Assembly: GCA_019242475.1 (NCBI GenBank)
Contig: JAFAVK010000041.1
Span: 43,794-107,793 of the forward strand
Origin: Acidobacteriota bacterium
GTDB taxonomy: Bacteria > Acidobacteriota > Blastocatellia > Pyrinomonadales > Pyrinomonadaceae
Reading direction: 5' to 3'
DNA: 64,000 nt
Made by a program: the position numbers and the translations under genes. The stretch's first letter is position 1, and each line of letters begins with the position of its first letter. Positions 42,283 through 51,455 of this stretch are shown piece by piece. A model generated the notes under the pieces. The model had not been told where the DNA came from and searched no databases. It saw nothing but the letters and a program-made list of their open reading frames with translations.

Positions 42283-44178
42283 TCACGCGAACTCCGCGAG
42301 TTCCGCCCAGCGTTCGAGGTCGTGGGTTAACTGCTCCGTCAACTGTTCACGCTCTTCGTAGAGCCGGTGCACGACTTGAGCGTCACTCGCGTTGGCGGAC
42401 AGCTCCTTCTCTATCTCGGCCGCGCGCAGCTCGGCGGCCTGGATGCGTGCTTCCGTCTCTTCCAACTCTTTCCGCTCTTTGAAGGAGAGCTTGCGCTTGG
42501 CGGCCGGCGGCGCATTGCTTTGCCTTCCCGCCGGCGGCGCCGCGTCCGTTGATTTGGCAGGGGCGGCCCGGCTCTCTTCCTCGCGCCGTGCTTCGAGAAA
42601 CGCGGAGTAGTTGCCGGGGTACTCGCGCAGGCGGCCTTCGCCCTCGAAGCGGATGACGTGCTCCACCGTGCGGTCGAGAAAGTAGCGGTCGTGGCTGACG
42701 ACGATGAGGTTGCCGGGGAAGTTGTCCAGATAGTCTTCGAGCACCATCAGAGTTTGAATGTCGAGGTCGTTCGTCGGCTCGTCCAGCAGCAGGACGTTCG
42801 GCGCGCCCATCAGCACGCGCAGCAGGTAGAGCCGCCGGCGCTCGCCGCCCGAGAGTTTTGCAATCGGCGCGTACTGCATCGCGCCGTTGAAGAGGAACCT
42901 TTCGAGCATCTGCCCGGCGGTGATGAATGAGCCGTCGGCGGTCTCGACCCGCTCGGCGACCGCGCGGACGTAATCAATCACCCGCTCGCGCTCGTCGAGG
43001 GCGCGGCTCTCCTGGTCGTAGTACCCGATGCGGACGGTCTGCCCAACTTCGAGCGAGCCCGCGTCCGGCGCGACCCGGCCGGCGATAATCTCAAGCAGCG
43101 TCGTCTTGCCCGCGCCGTTCGGGCCGATGACGCCGACGCGCTCGCCCGGCTTCAGGATGCGACTGAAGCCGCCGATTAACTCCCGGCCGTCGTACGACTT
43201 CTTCACGTCGCGCAGCTCCAAGACCTTCTTGCCCAGACGGGTCGAGCCGACCGACATGTCGAGCGCGGCCTTCGGCGCCTCTTTGGGCTGTGCGATGAGA
43301 TTTTGGGCGGCGTCCACGCGGGCCTTCGACTTCCGCGTGCGGGCCTTGGCACCGCGCCGCAGCCACGCCAGCTCGCGGCGAATCAACATCTCGCGCTTCT
43401 GCCCCTCGACGGCGCGCGCCCTTTCCTGCTCATCTTTCTTTTCGAGGTAGTACGCGTAGTTCCCTTCGAACGCCTGCACCGCGCCCCCGTCCACTTCGAG
43501 GATGCGCGTCGTCACGCGGTCGAGGAAATAACGGTCGTGCGTGACGAGCAGGAGCGCGCCGCCGTAGCCGTGCAGATAATCTTCGAGCCAGGAGATGGTC
43601 TCGGCGTCGAGGTGGTTGGTCGGCTCGTCGAGGATGAGGAGGCCCGGCCGTTCGATGAGCGCGTGCGCGAGCGCGACACGCTTCCGCTGCCCGCCGGAGA
43701 GCGTGCCCATCCGGGCGTTCGTGTCGTTGATCCCTAAGCGGCCGAGCACCGTCCGGGCGTTCGTCTCAAGCTCCCAAGCGCCTGACGCCTCCAACCGTCG
43801 CCCCAACTCCGACACGCGTTCCAAGGCGCGCCGCTCGTCCCCGCCCGCGGCCGCAAGCTCGCCGCAGGCACGCTCGTAATCCAAAAGCAGCCGCGTCCGG
43901 GCGTCGCTCGCGGCGAACACGGCTTCGAGGACGGTCGCTTCCGGCGCGTAAGGCGGGTTCTGCGGCAGGTACCCGACGGTAACGCCGTCGGCGAAAATGA
44001 TGCGCCCGGCGTCCGGCTGCTCTTCGCCGGCGATGAGGCGGAGGAAAGTGGACTTGCCTGAACCGTTCACGCCGACCACGCCGACGCGGTCGTCGCTGTC
44101 GAGACCGAGGCTGACGTTCTCAAGCACCGGCCGCAGGCCGTAGTCTTTGCCGACCGCTTCGACGGAGAGAATGTGCAT
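42283..44178 (-). CDS. uup: ABC-F ATPase Uup
   Basis: 631 residues. Two ABC domains: Walker A GVNGSGKST and GPNGAGKTT, signatures LSGGQRKRVALAHAL and LSGGERRRLYLLRVL, Walker B LLILDEPTNHLD and VLLLDEPTNDLD. The P-site linker is between. The C-terminal coiled coil (KRKLSFKERKELEETEARI) is the Uup DNA-binding type. Likely ribosome-associated and linked to transposon excision in E. coli. Confidence 0.93.
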   Translation of the reverse strand: MHILSVEAVGKDYGLRPVLENVSLGLDSDDRVGVVGVNGSGKSTFLRLIAGEEQPDAGRIIFADGVTVGYLPQNPPYAPEATVLEAVFAASDARTRLLLDYERACGELAAAGGDERRALERVSELGRRLEASGAWELETNARTVLGRLGINDTNARMGTLSGGQRKRVALAHALIERPGLLILDEPTNHLDAETISWLEDYLHGYGGALLLVTHDRYFLDRVTTRILEVDGGAVQAFEGNYAYYLEKKDEQERARAVEGQKREMLIRRELAWLRRGAKARTRKSKARVDAAQNLIAQPKEAPKAALDMSVGSTRLGKKVLELRDVKKSYDGRELIGGFSRILKPGERVGVIGPNGAGKTTLLEIIAGRVAPDAGSLEVGQTVRIGYYDQESRALDERERVIDYVRAVAERVETADGSFITAGQMLERFLFNGAMQYAPIAKLSGGERRRLYLLRVLMGAPNVLLLDEPTNDLDIQTLMVLEDYLDNFPGNLIVVSHDRYFLDRTVEHVIRFEGEGRLREYPGNYSAFLEARREEESRAAPAKSTDAAPPAGRQSNAPPAAKRKLSFKERKELEETEARIQAAELRAAEIEKELSANASDAQVVHRLYEEREQLTEQLTHDLERWAELAEFA

Positions 44179-44195
44179 TAACTAGGCCCGCGCCC

Positions 44196-45401
44196 TCACT
44201 GCGCCTTTGTTCCGTCAGACGCGATCTTGTTGACGGCTTCCGCCGCGGCGAGCCGCACGACCGTCGCCTGATCCTTCTGCAGTTCATTCAACGCGGGCAG
44301 CGCCACCCGCGCGTCACTCCCCAGCTTGCCTAAAGCCGTGGCGGCGTTGGCGCGAACCAGCGGCTCTTCGTCCTTCAACAACTCGACCAGAGCGGCGACC
44401 GACGCCCGCGCCTCGCCCCCGATATTGCCCAACCCCTTCGCGGCGCTGAGTCGTACGAACCTGTCTTTGTCCTTTAAAGCCTCGGTCAACGCGGGCACGG
44501 CCGCCTTCGCCCCCGGCCCCATCTCGGCCAAAGCGTCGGCGGCGTACCTGCGGACGTGCTCGCTGGCGTCCCGCAACGCCCCCGTCCAAACCGTCACCGC
44601 TTGCCCCGGCTCTAACCCGATGCGCTTGAGCGCCTGCGCCGCGTTCATCCGCACGACGAACTCCTGATCCTTCAAAGACTCCGTCAGGGCGGGCACGGCG
44701 GACACGGCCTCCGGCCCGATTCCGCCCAGGGCCTCCGCCGCAGCTTTGCGCGCGGACACGCTCCCGTCCTTCAACAACAGAATCAAGGCGGGGACGGCCG
44801 CCCGCGCCTCGACGCCGAAGCGGCCGAGCGCCTCGGCCGCGTCCCTGCGGACGCCTTCGTTCTGGTCTTTCAGCAGCTCGGTCAACGCCGGGATGGAAGT
44901 TTTCGCCGCACCCCCGATTCTTCCCAGCGCGCGGGCGGCGCCGGCCCGCGCCCAGGGGTTTTCGTCTTTCAACAGCCCGTTCAGGGCCGGGACGGCCGAC
45001 TCGGCCCCCGCGCCGACCTGACCTAACGCGAAGGCCGCGTCGCTTCGCACAGAGCCGTCGCCGTCTCTCAAGGCATCGGTGAGGGCGGGCACGGCCGCCT
45101 TCGCCTCCGGCCCCATCCTGTCGAGCGCCTCCGCCGCGGCCTTGCGTAAATCAACGTCCGGGTCTTTGAGCGCCGCCGCCAGGGCGGGCACCGCGGCCAC
45201 GGCCTTCGCCCCCAGCCCCTTTATCTCCTCGGCGGCGGCGAGGCGGTCACGTCTGTCCCCCTCTTGCAAGCGCCGGACGAGGGCCTGCGTCTGCGCGTCA
45301 ACGCCCCCTTGCGCCAGCGCGGCGTTGCCGAAACCGAAGGCGGCAAGGAGACACACGCCGAGCAGCCGTAACACAAGACGTGGAGCCATGAGTGACTTCA
45401 T
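44196..45401 (-). CDS. Secreted HEAT/PBS-lyase-repeat protein
   Basis: 401 residues. Signal peptide (LVLRLLGVCLLAAFGFGNAALAQ). The rest is about nine HEAT repeats of about 39 residues with consensus AVPALTEALKDxxxxVRxxAAxALGxIG. The codons are repetitive at DNA level too, implying recent duplication. A scaffold without evident enzymatic site. ATG at 45389 (MAPRL) is an equally good start. Confidence 0.85.
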   Translation of the reverse strand: MKSLMAPRLVLRLLGVCLLAAFGFGNAALAQGGVDAQTQALVRRLQEGDRRDRLAAAEEIKGLGAKAVAAVPALAAALKDPDVDLRKAAAEALDRMGPEAKAAVPALTDALRDGDGSVRSDAAFALGQVGAGAESAVPALNGLLKDENPWARAGAARALGRIGGAAKTSIPALTELLKDQNEGVRRDAAEALGRFGVEARAAVPALILLLKDGSVSARKAAAEALGGIGPEAVSAVPALTESLKDQEFVVRMNAAQALKRIGLEPGQAVTVWTGALRDASEHVRRYAADALAEMGPGAKAAVPALTEALKDKDRFVRLSAAKGLGNIGGEARASVAALVELLKDEEPLVRANAATALGKLGSDARVALPALNELQKDQATVVRLAAAEAVNKIASDGTKAQ

Positions 45402-45423
45402 CCTTTCAAGAGCAGCCCCGGCG

Positions 45424-45921
45424 TCAGGCGGACGGACGCGGCCGGAACCCTTCGGGCGTGTGGCCGCGCCGGTAGACTATGATCGTCCGGAGGAATTCAA
45501 TCACCGTCACGCCGTCCTGGTTGAACCCCTTCGTCCGCAGCTTGACGATGCCCATCGTAGGCCGCGACCGCGACGGCCGCGCCTCCAAGACCTCGCTCTG
45601 CGCGTAGAGCGTATCGCCCTCGAAGACCGGCGCCGGGAGTTTAACTTCGTCCCAGCCGAGATTGATGGCGTTGAGCGACACGTCGGAGACCGAGAGCCCG
45701 GTCACGAGCGCGAGGGTGAAGGTCGAATCGACGAGCGGTCGCTTGAACTCCGTGCGGGCGGCGTACGCGGCATCGAAGTGAATCGGGTTGGTGTTGACCG
45801 TCAGCAGCGTGAACCAGATGTTGTCCGCCTGCGTGATCGTCCGCCCGAGCGGGTGCTCGAAGAGATCCCCCGGCTCGAAGTCCTCGAAGACGCGCCCCTG
45901 CCACCCCGGCCTGATTGCCAT
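45424..45921 (-). CDS. MaoC-like hotdog dehydratase
   Basis: 165 residues. FEDFEPGDLFEHPLGRTIT and the hydratase motif DNIWFTLLTVNTNPIHFDAAYA (Asp/His) match MaoC/mesaconyl-CoA hydratase-like enzymes, which hydrate enoyl-CoA substrates. It is upstream of and in the same direction as the HEAT gene. Confidence 0.88.
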   Translation of the reverse strand: MAIRPGWQGRVFEDFEPGDLFEHPLGRTITQADNIWFTLLTVNTNPIHFDAAYAARTEFKRPLVDSTFTLALVTGLSVSDVSLNAINLGWDEVKLPAPVFEGDTLYAQSEVLEARPSRSRPTMGIVKLRTKGFNQDGVTVIEFLRTIIVYRRGHTPEGFRPRPSA

Positions 45922-45937
45922 CCCGCTTCCTCCTTAG

Positions 45938-46324
45938 TCAGTCGTAGGTGGCGGCGACGGCGTCGATCTCGATGAGGAAGCCGTGGTGCAGCTCCCGCGT
46001 CGGAATCACGGCGCGCGCCGGCCGGTGCTCGCCCAGCACCCGCGCGTAGACTTCGTTCACCCTGCCCCACAGGCCGATGTCCGAGACGTAGACCGTCATC
46101 TTCAGCACCCGGCTCAAATCGCTGCCCGCCGCCTTCAGGATTTCGCCCACGTTCTTCAAAGCCTGCTCCGTCTGCTCCTCGACGGAGCCGAGCCGCCTCT
46201 CGCCGGTTCGCGGGTCTACGGCGAGCTGCCCCGCGACGAAGACCAGCCCGTTATAGACGACGGCCTGCGAGTAGTGGCCGGCCGGCGCCGGCGCGTCCTG
46301 CGTGTGTACGGGTGTGATTTCCAT
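45938..46324 (-). CDS. RidA family deaminase
   Basis: 128 residues, family length. APAPAGHYSQAVVYNGLVFVAGQ, then VLKMTVYVSDIGLW and RPARAVIPTRELHHG, where the conserved Arg is present. RidA removes reactive enamine/imine intermediates. Ends 17 bp before the MaoC gene, likely co-transcribed. Confidence 0.9.
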   Translation of the reverse strand: MEITPVHTQDAPAPAGHYSQAVVYNGLVFVAGQLAVDPRTGERRLGSVEEQTEQALKNVGEILKAAGSDLSRVLKMTVYVSDIGLWGRVNEVYARVLGEHRPARAVIPTRELHHGFLIEIDAVAATYD

Positions 46325-46354
46325 GGCTCAAGATACTGACCCGTTGGGTGACGG

Positions 46355-46807
46355 TCAAACGCGCCTGTGCCAGACACGGGCCGCGCCGAAGGCGTAGCAG
46401 AGGCCGAGGAAGAGGCAGACCAGCGAGCTGACGACCATGAAGGTCATCCTCCCCTTCAGCTCGTCGGCGTAAGGGTTATCAACGAAAAGCACCGCCGGAA
46501 TTCCCAGAGCCCCGCGGGCGAAATAGACGCCCGCGATGAGCACGAGTGCCGGGCGTAGGAGGGGCAGCCGCCGGATGACGCCGGCCCCCGAGAGCCCGTA
46601 GAGCGCCCAGAGGGCGAGAACCGAAGCGATGACCGCGGTGACGAACGTCGGGTAGTGGGAGCCGCGCGCGGAGAGCCGCGCCATCCGTTCGCCGGCCCCG
46701 AAGAAACGATACCAGTCGGGGCCGCCGAAGATAATCCCGACGTGCAAGAGCGACGCGGCCCCCGTGAGCAACGCGCCCCAGCGTAGCCAACGGTTTCTAT
46801 TCTGCAT
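46355..46807 (-). CDS. Membrane protein, four helices
   Basis: 150 residues with helices near 10-30, 52-70, 80-102 and 120-143. GALLTGAASLLHVGIIFGGPDWYRFFGAGE resembles a small family of bacterial membrane proteins of unknown role. Same strand as the RidA and MaoC genes. Confidence 0.75.
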   Translation of the reverse strand: MQNRNRWLRWGALLTGAASLLHVGIIFGGPDWYRFFGAGERMARLSARGSHYPTFVTAVIASVLALWALYGLSGAGVIRRLPLLRPALVLIAGVYFARGALGIPAVLFVDNPYADELKGRMTFMVVSSLVCLFLGLCYAFGAARVWHRRV

Positions 46808-46858
46808 GAGGCCCTCTCCTTAATAACTCACGGGGAATTTCAACTCGGGCTGAGTTCC

Positions 46859-47680
46859 TCACTTCCGCTTCACCACGCCCAACAACCCGACCAGCTCTTT
46901 ATCGCATCGCCGTTGCTCCCGGACGTGAACGCCGCGCGCGGGGAGGTACATCTGCGAGACGCATCCGTCCAGATATAGCGCGTCACGGCAGTGCAGTTGC
47001 TCCTTGAACACCGAAGCGAAGTCGTAGAGATTCACCTCACCCTCCGAGATGACGACGTAGACCTCTTCGGGCGACTTCACCCCGATGCCGTTGCGCACGT
47101 ACAGGGATTGGGAGTCCGGCTTCAGGGCTGGATTTATCTCGCCGTCGATGACCAGCAGCGGCCCGGATTGCGTGGCTTCCTGAACGCCCGCGCGCCCGCC
47201 GAGGGAATTGAACTTCTCCGATTCGATGACCCCGGCGCCGTCGCCCGAGACGTAGAAGACTCCGTTCGGCTTCCAGTAGAAGTTCCCCTCGCTGCCGTTC
47301 AGGTTCAGGGGGCTCAGCGTCGCGCCCCCTTCGACGTGGAGCCCTTCGGGCGTGTGACTCTCCGAGTAGATGCCGGCGTTAGAGAGGGCGAGCAGGTCGC
47401 CGCCGGTCTGGCGGTATGCCTCGTCTAAAGAGCCGTAAGGGACGCCGGCCGGACTCTTCCAGAGCACCTTGACGATCGCCGCCCTCAGATCGACGCGGAG
47501 GACGACGTATGTCGCCTGGCGGGTGGTAAGGCAACTGACTTCGAGACCCTCGCCTGTATAAGCGGGGCATCCGGAGTCAGGGCCGGCGTGGTGCCCGCAG
47601 GAAAGCAGCAGCAGCAAGCCGGGGAGTAGAAAAAGCCAGGCGTGTGAAAGGCGAGACCGCACACAACTCCGCCCCCTCAT
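46859..47680 (-). CDS. Phosphodiester glycosidase family (DUF2233) lipoprotein
   Basis: 273 residues from ATG 47680 (lipoprotein signal AWLFLLPGLLLLLSC). The NAGPA/DUF2233 fold shows in LLALSNAGIYSESHTPEGL, FYWKPNGVFYV, TQSGPLLVIDGEI, RNGIGV and ALYLDGCVSQMYLP. These enzymes cleave sugar phosphodiesters. An upstream in-frame extension is rejected because it lacks the signal at the start. Confidence 0.85.
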   Translation of the reverse strand: MRGRSCVRSRLSHAWLFLLPGLLLLLSCGHHAGPDSGCPAYTGEGLEVSCLTTRQATYVVLRVDLRAAIVKVLWKSPAGVPYGSLDEAYRQTGGDLLALSNAGIYSESHTPEGLHVEGGATLSPLNLNGSEGNFYWKPNGVFYVSGDGAGVIESEKFNSLGGRAGVQEATQSGPLLVIDGEINPALKPDSQSLYVRNGIGVKSPEEVYVVISEGEVNLYDFASVFKEQLHCRDALYLDGCVSQMYLPARGVHVREQRRCDKELVGLLGVVKRK

Positions 47681-48051
47681 CGTTGATAATTTCCCGCCGA
47701 CAGCATAACACCATTTAGAAGGTCGGCCATTCGTCCTCAACGGGGACTTGACTCGACCCGTTCGGATAAGCGGCCAGAGCAATAAAGCTTGACGTTAGGT
47801 CTATTCGATCCCATTCTTGTCGCACATGCGATTGCTGTGTCCTGCCTCTCTTCTTTTTCTTCTTTGCCTGTCGGTAATCGGCGGGGCCGCTCCTCGGCAT
47901 CTACAACGTGACGGGCACGGGACTTAAAGGGGCGGTCACCATCGACCCGCCGAGGCTCCCCGAACCCGTACTCGCCGCAACCCGACCCTTTCAACTTCGC
48001 TGACCCTGTTTGGCCGCGACGCCGGCACGTGACTAAGTGAATCGACCGCGC
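47681..48051. other. Intergenic region, no gene seen
   Basis: About 370 bp between minus-strand genes. Only short unconvincing ORFs without ribosome sites. No hairpin with T run was noticed. Confidence 0.6.
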
Positions 48052-49338
48052 TTACTCGGCGGCCGGCACTTCGCGCAGGCGGCGCACCGGCGAGAAGAAC
48101 AAACGGAGGAAGGGAAGCAGGAGCCCGCACACGCCGACGGCCAGCGTCGGCCTCATACCGACCCGCTCGGCCAGCGCGCCCGCGGCGAGCGAGCCGAGGC
48201 ACGCGCCGAGCAGGTTGACGTAGCGGAAGCTCGCGGTCATCCGCCCCTGCAAACGGTGCGGCGTGACGGCCTGCCGCAGGCTCACAAAGTTGATGCCGTG
48301 CAACTGTATGCCGCAGGCCGTCAGGAAGTGCGCCGCCGCGAGCATCGACACCGCGACCGCCAACGGGCCGCGCGCGAGGGGCACCAGGCTCATCCCCGCG
48401 ACCGTCAGCAGCGGCGCGTAGGTCATCACGCGCCCCGGCCCGAAGCGGCGCGCGGCGCGCGGGGCGAGGAGCGCCCCGACGAGGAAGCCCGGCCCCAGCG
48501 CCGCGAAGACGACGCCGAGCGGCGCCGGCCCGATACCGAGTTCGCGCACGGCGTAGATGACGAGGAGCGTGTAGATGACGTTGACGAACAGGAAGTGCAG
48601 GGCAATCCCCTGCGCGAGCGGGCGCAGGACGGCGTGGCCGTAGACGAAGCGCAGCCCCTCGCCGATCTCCGCCCACACGCCCCGCCGGGGAGCCGTCTCC
48701 GCGTCATGCGCGGGCTCGGGCGCGCGGACGAGCGCGGTGCAGGCGGCCGAGAGGATGAACGAGACGGCGTCGAAGATGACGACGAGGGGCGCGCTCAAGG
48801 CTTGGACGAGCACGCCGGCCAGGCCCGGCCCGGCGATGGAGATGGCCGCGCTGCTCGCCTGCAACTGGCTGTTCGCCCGCACGAGCTGCTCGCGCCGCAC
48901 GAGCGCGGGCAGGTAGGCCATCGACGCGACCTCCGAGCAGATCGAGAGCGTGCCGGCGAGGAATTGCACGACGTACAACTGCCCCATGCCGAGCGCGCCG
49001 AGGAAGAAGGCGGCGGGGATCGAGGCGGCGAGGAGCGCGGAGCCGAGGTCGGCGGCGATGAGGATGGGGCGGCGCCGCACGCGGTCGGCGACGACGCCCG
49101 CGAACGGGCCGACGAGGAAGGAGGCGGCCGTCCCCGTCGCGCGCAGCCAGCCCATCTCGGCGGTGTCGGCGTGGAGGACGAGGACGGCCGTCAGCGGGTA
49201 GGCGAGCGAAGAGACCTGCGTGCCGAGGAAAGAGACGTTCATCCCCAGCCAGAGCTTGACGAAGTCCGCGTTCCGCCAGAGCCCCCCCGGCACCGGCTGC
49301 GAATCCGCGCGCGCCCCTTCGGCCCCAGTCTTCATCAA
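48052..49338 (-). CDS. MFS transporter (EntS/MFS_3-like exporter)
   Basis: 428 residues, 12 predicted helices. WRNADFVKLWLGMNVSFLGTQ, GPFAGVVADRVRRRPILIAAD (the MFS loop 2-3 motif) and SICSEVASMAYLPALVRRE match the enterobactin-exporter-like MFS_3 group, which exports small molecules or drugs. It is in a minus-strand run but has no partner genes. Confidence 0.87.
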   Translation of the reverse strand: MMKTGAEGARADSQPVPGGLWRNADFVKLWLGMNVSFLGTQVSSLAYPLTAVLVLHADTAEMGWLRATGTAASFLVGPFAGVVADRVRRRPILIAADLGSALLAASIPAAFFLGALGMGQLYVVQFLAGTLSICSEVASMAYLPALVRREQLVRANSQLQASSAAISIAGPGLAGVLVQALSAPLVVIFDAVSFILSAACTALVRAPEPAHDAETAPRRGVWAEIGEGLRFVYGHAVLRPLAQGIALHFLFVNVIYTLLVIYAVRELGIGPAPLGVVFAALGPGFLVGALLAPRAARRFGPGRVMTYAPLLTVAGMSLVPLARGPLAVAVSMLAAAHFLTACGIQLHGINFVSLRQAVTPHRLQGRMTASFRYVNLLGACLGSLAAGALAERVGMRPTLAVGVCGLLLPFLRLFFSPVRRLREVPAAE

Positions 49339-49416
49339 GAGACCGAACGTCCGCGGGCGCGGCGGGGTTTCTAAGAACCGCCGGGGCGGGGCGTTAAAGG
49401 GTCTTGAGGCGCGGCG

Positions 49417-51345
49417 TCATCCGGGGGCCTGTGAGATGAGACCCGCGCGCCGCAGCAGCTCGACGATGCGCGGGTCGTTGACGCTTTGACCCATTGTATT
49501 TTTGGCCCCAACCTTTGTTTCCATCTCAAGAAACACCAGATTCATGTTGCGCTCGGCGACGGCTCGTTCAAACCACTCCAACGCCTGATCGTTCTCGCCG
49601 AGCCCGCTGTACACGCGCGCGATGCTTAAGGCATTGATGTTCTGCCGCGCTCTCAGTTCGAGTAGCTGCTCAAGCGCCTGCCGGGCCTCATCCCGTCTCC
49701 CGCCGACGGCGTAAAGCTCCCCCAACTGCCCCAACGCTAGCGGATTCCAGCCGAGGCTTAACGATTTTTGGAGCGCCTCGATAGACTCTTCATACCTCTC
49801 TCGCGCCGCGTACGCCGCCGACATCACGAAGTAGGCGCCGAAATAGTTCGGCTCCAGCTCAAGCATCATTCGGACTTGTTCCAGCATGTCGTCCGGCCGG
49901 TCTGCGAACCAATAGATCCACCCCACGTTGAAGTGCGCGCTGAGTGAAAGCGGGTCCAACTCAAGCGCCTTGCGGCCCTCGGCGAGGGCCTGCTCGACCC
50001 GCCCCCTGCTGCCCAGAAACATTCCATAGAGCTGGTGGGCGTAGGCGTAGTTGGGGCTCAACTCAAGGGTTAGCCTAAACTCCCGCTCGGCCGCGGCCCA
50101 ATCCCATTCGTAATGAAAATAGACGACCGCCTTCGCCAGATGGGCGTCGGCCAGGTCGCCGTCCAGCTCCAGCGCCCGGTTCGCCATCGTCCTCCATTCC
50201 AGGAGCGCTTCGGAGGGGAGCACGCCGTAGTACCTGATCAGGCCCAGGCAGAGGGATTTTGCCGCGTAAGCCGAGGCGTACTCCGGGTCTTTCTCAATCG
50301 CCCCGTCGAAGAATTCGAGCGCCTTCGCCCACCCTTCCGGCGTATGCTTGTTGTTGTAGTAGAAACGCCCCTTGAGGTACAGCTCGTAAGCGTCCGGGTC
50401 GTTGGTGTGCCGCTTCGGCACGGCCGACTTCGCCCCGCCCAGGAGCTTCACCTTGAGCGCCTCGACGACCGCCAGCGTAATCTCGTCCTGCACGTCGAAG
50501 ATGTCCTTCATCTCCCGGTCGTAGCGCTCCGACCAGAGGTGGTAGCCGTCGGCGACGTTAATCAACTGCACCGTGATCCGGAGCCGGCTGCCCGCCCTCC
50601 GCACGCTCCCTTCGAGCACCGCCCGGACGCGCAGGGCGTCGGCGATCTCGCCGACCGGGACGTTCTTGCCCTTGAAGGAGAAGGCCGAGGTGCGCGCCGC
50701 CACCTTCAAGCCTTCGACCTTCGCCAGCGCGTTCAGGAGTTCTTCGGCCAGCCCGTCGCAGAAGTACTCGTCCTCGGCGTCGGCGCTCATGCGGGCGAAG
50801 GGCAGCACGGCGATGGAGGGCGTCTCCTGCGGCGGCTGCGCTTTGGCACTTCGGGACAAGGGATGGCGAATCAAAGTATCCGCCTCTGAATCTTTCTCCT
50901 GGCGGGACGGGTGAGTGTCCGAGGTGCCCGGCGCGGCGCGGTCATTCCCCAGAATCGATTGCACGGAGTCGGACAACACGCCGAGGTGCTTTTCGACGGG
51001 CGGCGTCAGGGCGTCAAGCCATTGGGTCTTGCTCAGGTAATAGTTAAGCGATTGGGACAGCGGAACATTCTCAAGGCGTAGCCTGATGATCGGTACGTGG
51101 TTGTTATAGGCGTTATCTATCTCGGATTCGACGTGCGCGGATTCATTCGTGTGAGACGAAAAGACGAGAATGACCAGGCGACTGCCGGTCAGTGCGTTGA
51201 TTATCGCCTGGGCGTATGTCGCGCCCGGGGCGATGTCCCTCGGCGCGATCCAGCACTTGATGCCTTTAGCCTCCAGCGCGTCGCAGACCTTGTCCGCGGC
51301 CTCCTTATCCTTCGCGGAGTAGCTAATGAAAACCTCATGTGCCAT
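49417..51345 (-). CDS. TIR domain - TolB/FlgO-like domain - TPR protein
   Basis: 642 residues from ATG 51345 (MAHEVFISYSAKDKEAADK). TIR domain about 1-135: box 1 FISYSAKD, CWIAPRDIAPGATY, and SAHVESEIDNAYNN with the Glu at the NADase position. About 180-310: TolB-N/FlgO-like (IAVLPFARMSADAEDEYFCD; LAEELLNALAKVEGLKVAA), common in adenylate-cyclase-linked proteins. About 330-640: some seven TPRs. No membrane helix. Known TIR-TPR-like proteins may be NADases in defence or signalling; which applies here is unknown. Confidence 0.85.
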   Translation of the reverse strand: MAHEVFISYSAKDKEAADKVCDALEAKGIKCWIAPRDIAPGATYAQAIINALTGSRLVILVFSSHTNESAHVESEIDNAYNNHVPIIRLRLENVPLSQSLNYYLSKTQWLDALTPPVEKHLGVLSDSVQSILGNDRAAPGTSDTHPSRQEKDSEADTLIRHPLSRSAKAQPPQETPSIAVLPFARMSADAEDEYFCDGLAEELLNALAKVEGLKVAARTSAFSFKGKNVPVGEIADALRVRAVLEGSVRRAGSRLRITVQLINVADGYHLWSERYDREMKDIFDVQDEITLAVVEALKVKLLGGAKSAVPKRHTNDPDAYELYLKGRFYYNNKHTPEGWAKALEFFDGAIEKDPEYASAYAAKSLCLGLIRYYGVLPSEALLEWRTMANRALELDGDLADAHLAKAVVYFHYEWDWAAAEREFRLTLELSPNYAYAHQLYGMFLGSRGRVEQALAEGRKALELDPLSLSAHFNVGWIYWFADRPDDMLEQVRMMLELEPNYFGAYFVMSAAYAARERYEESIEALQKSLSLGWNPLALGQLGELYAVGGRRDEARQALEQLLELRARQNINALSIARVYSGLGENDQALEWFERAVAERNMNLVFLEMETKVGAKNTMGQSVNDPRIVELLRRAGLISQAPG

Positions 51346-51455
51346 CACACATAACGCTCCGGTGAGTAACACCCGCCCTTCCGCCCGATCCGGTTGTTAG
51401 CGGCTGCGTGAGACGGGATGAAGCTCGGAAAGGATATTAGGGGAAGGGAGGGGTG

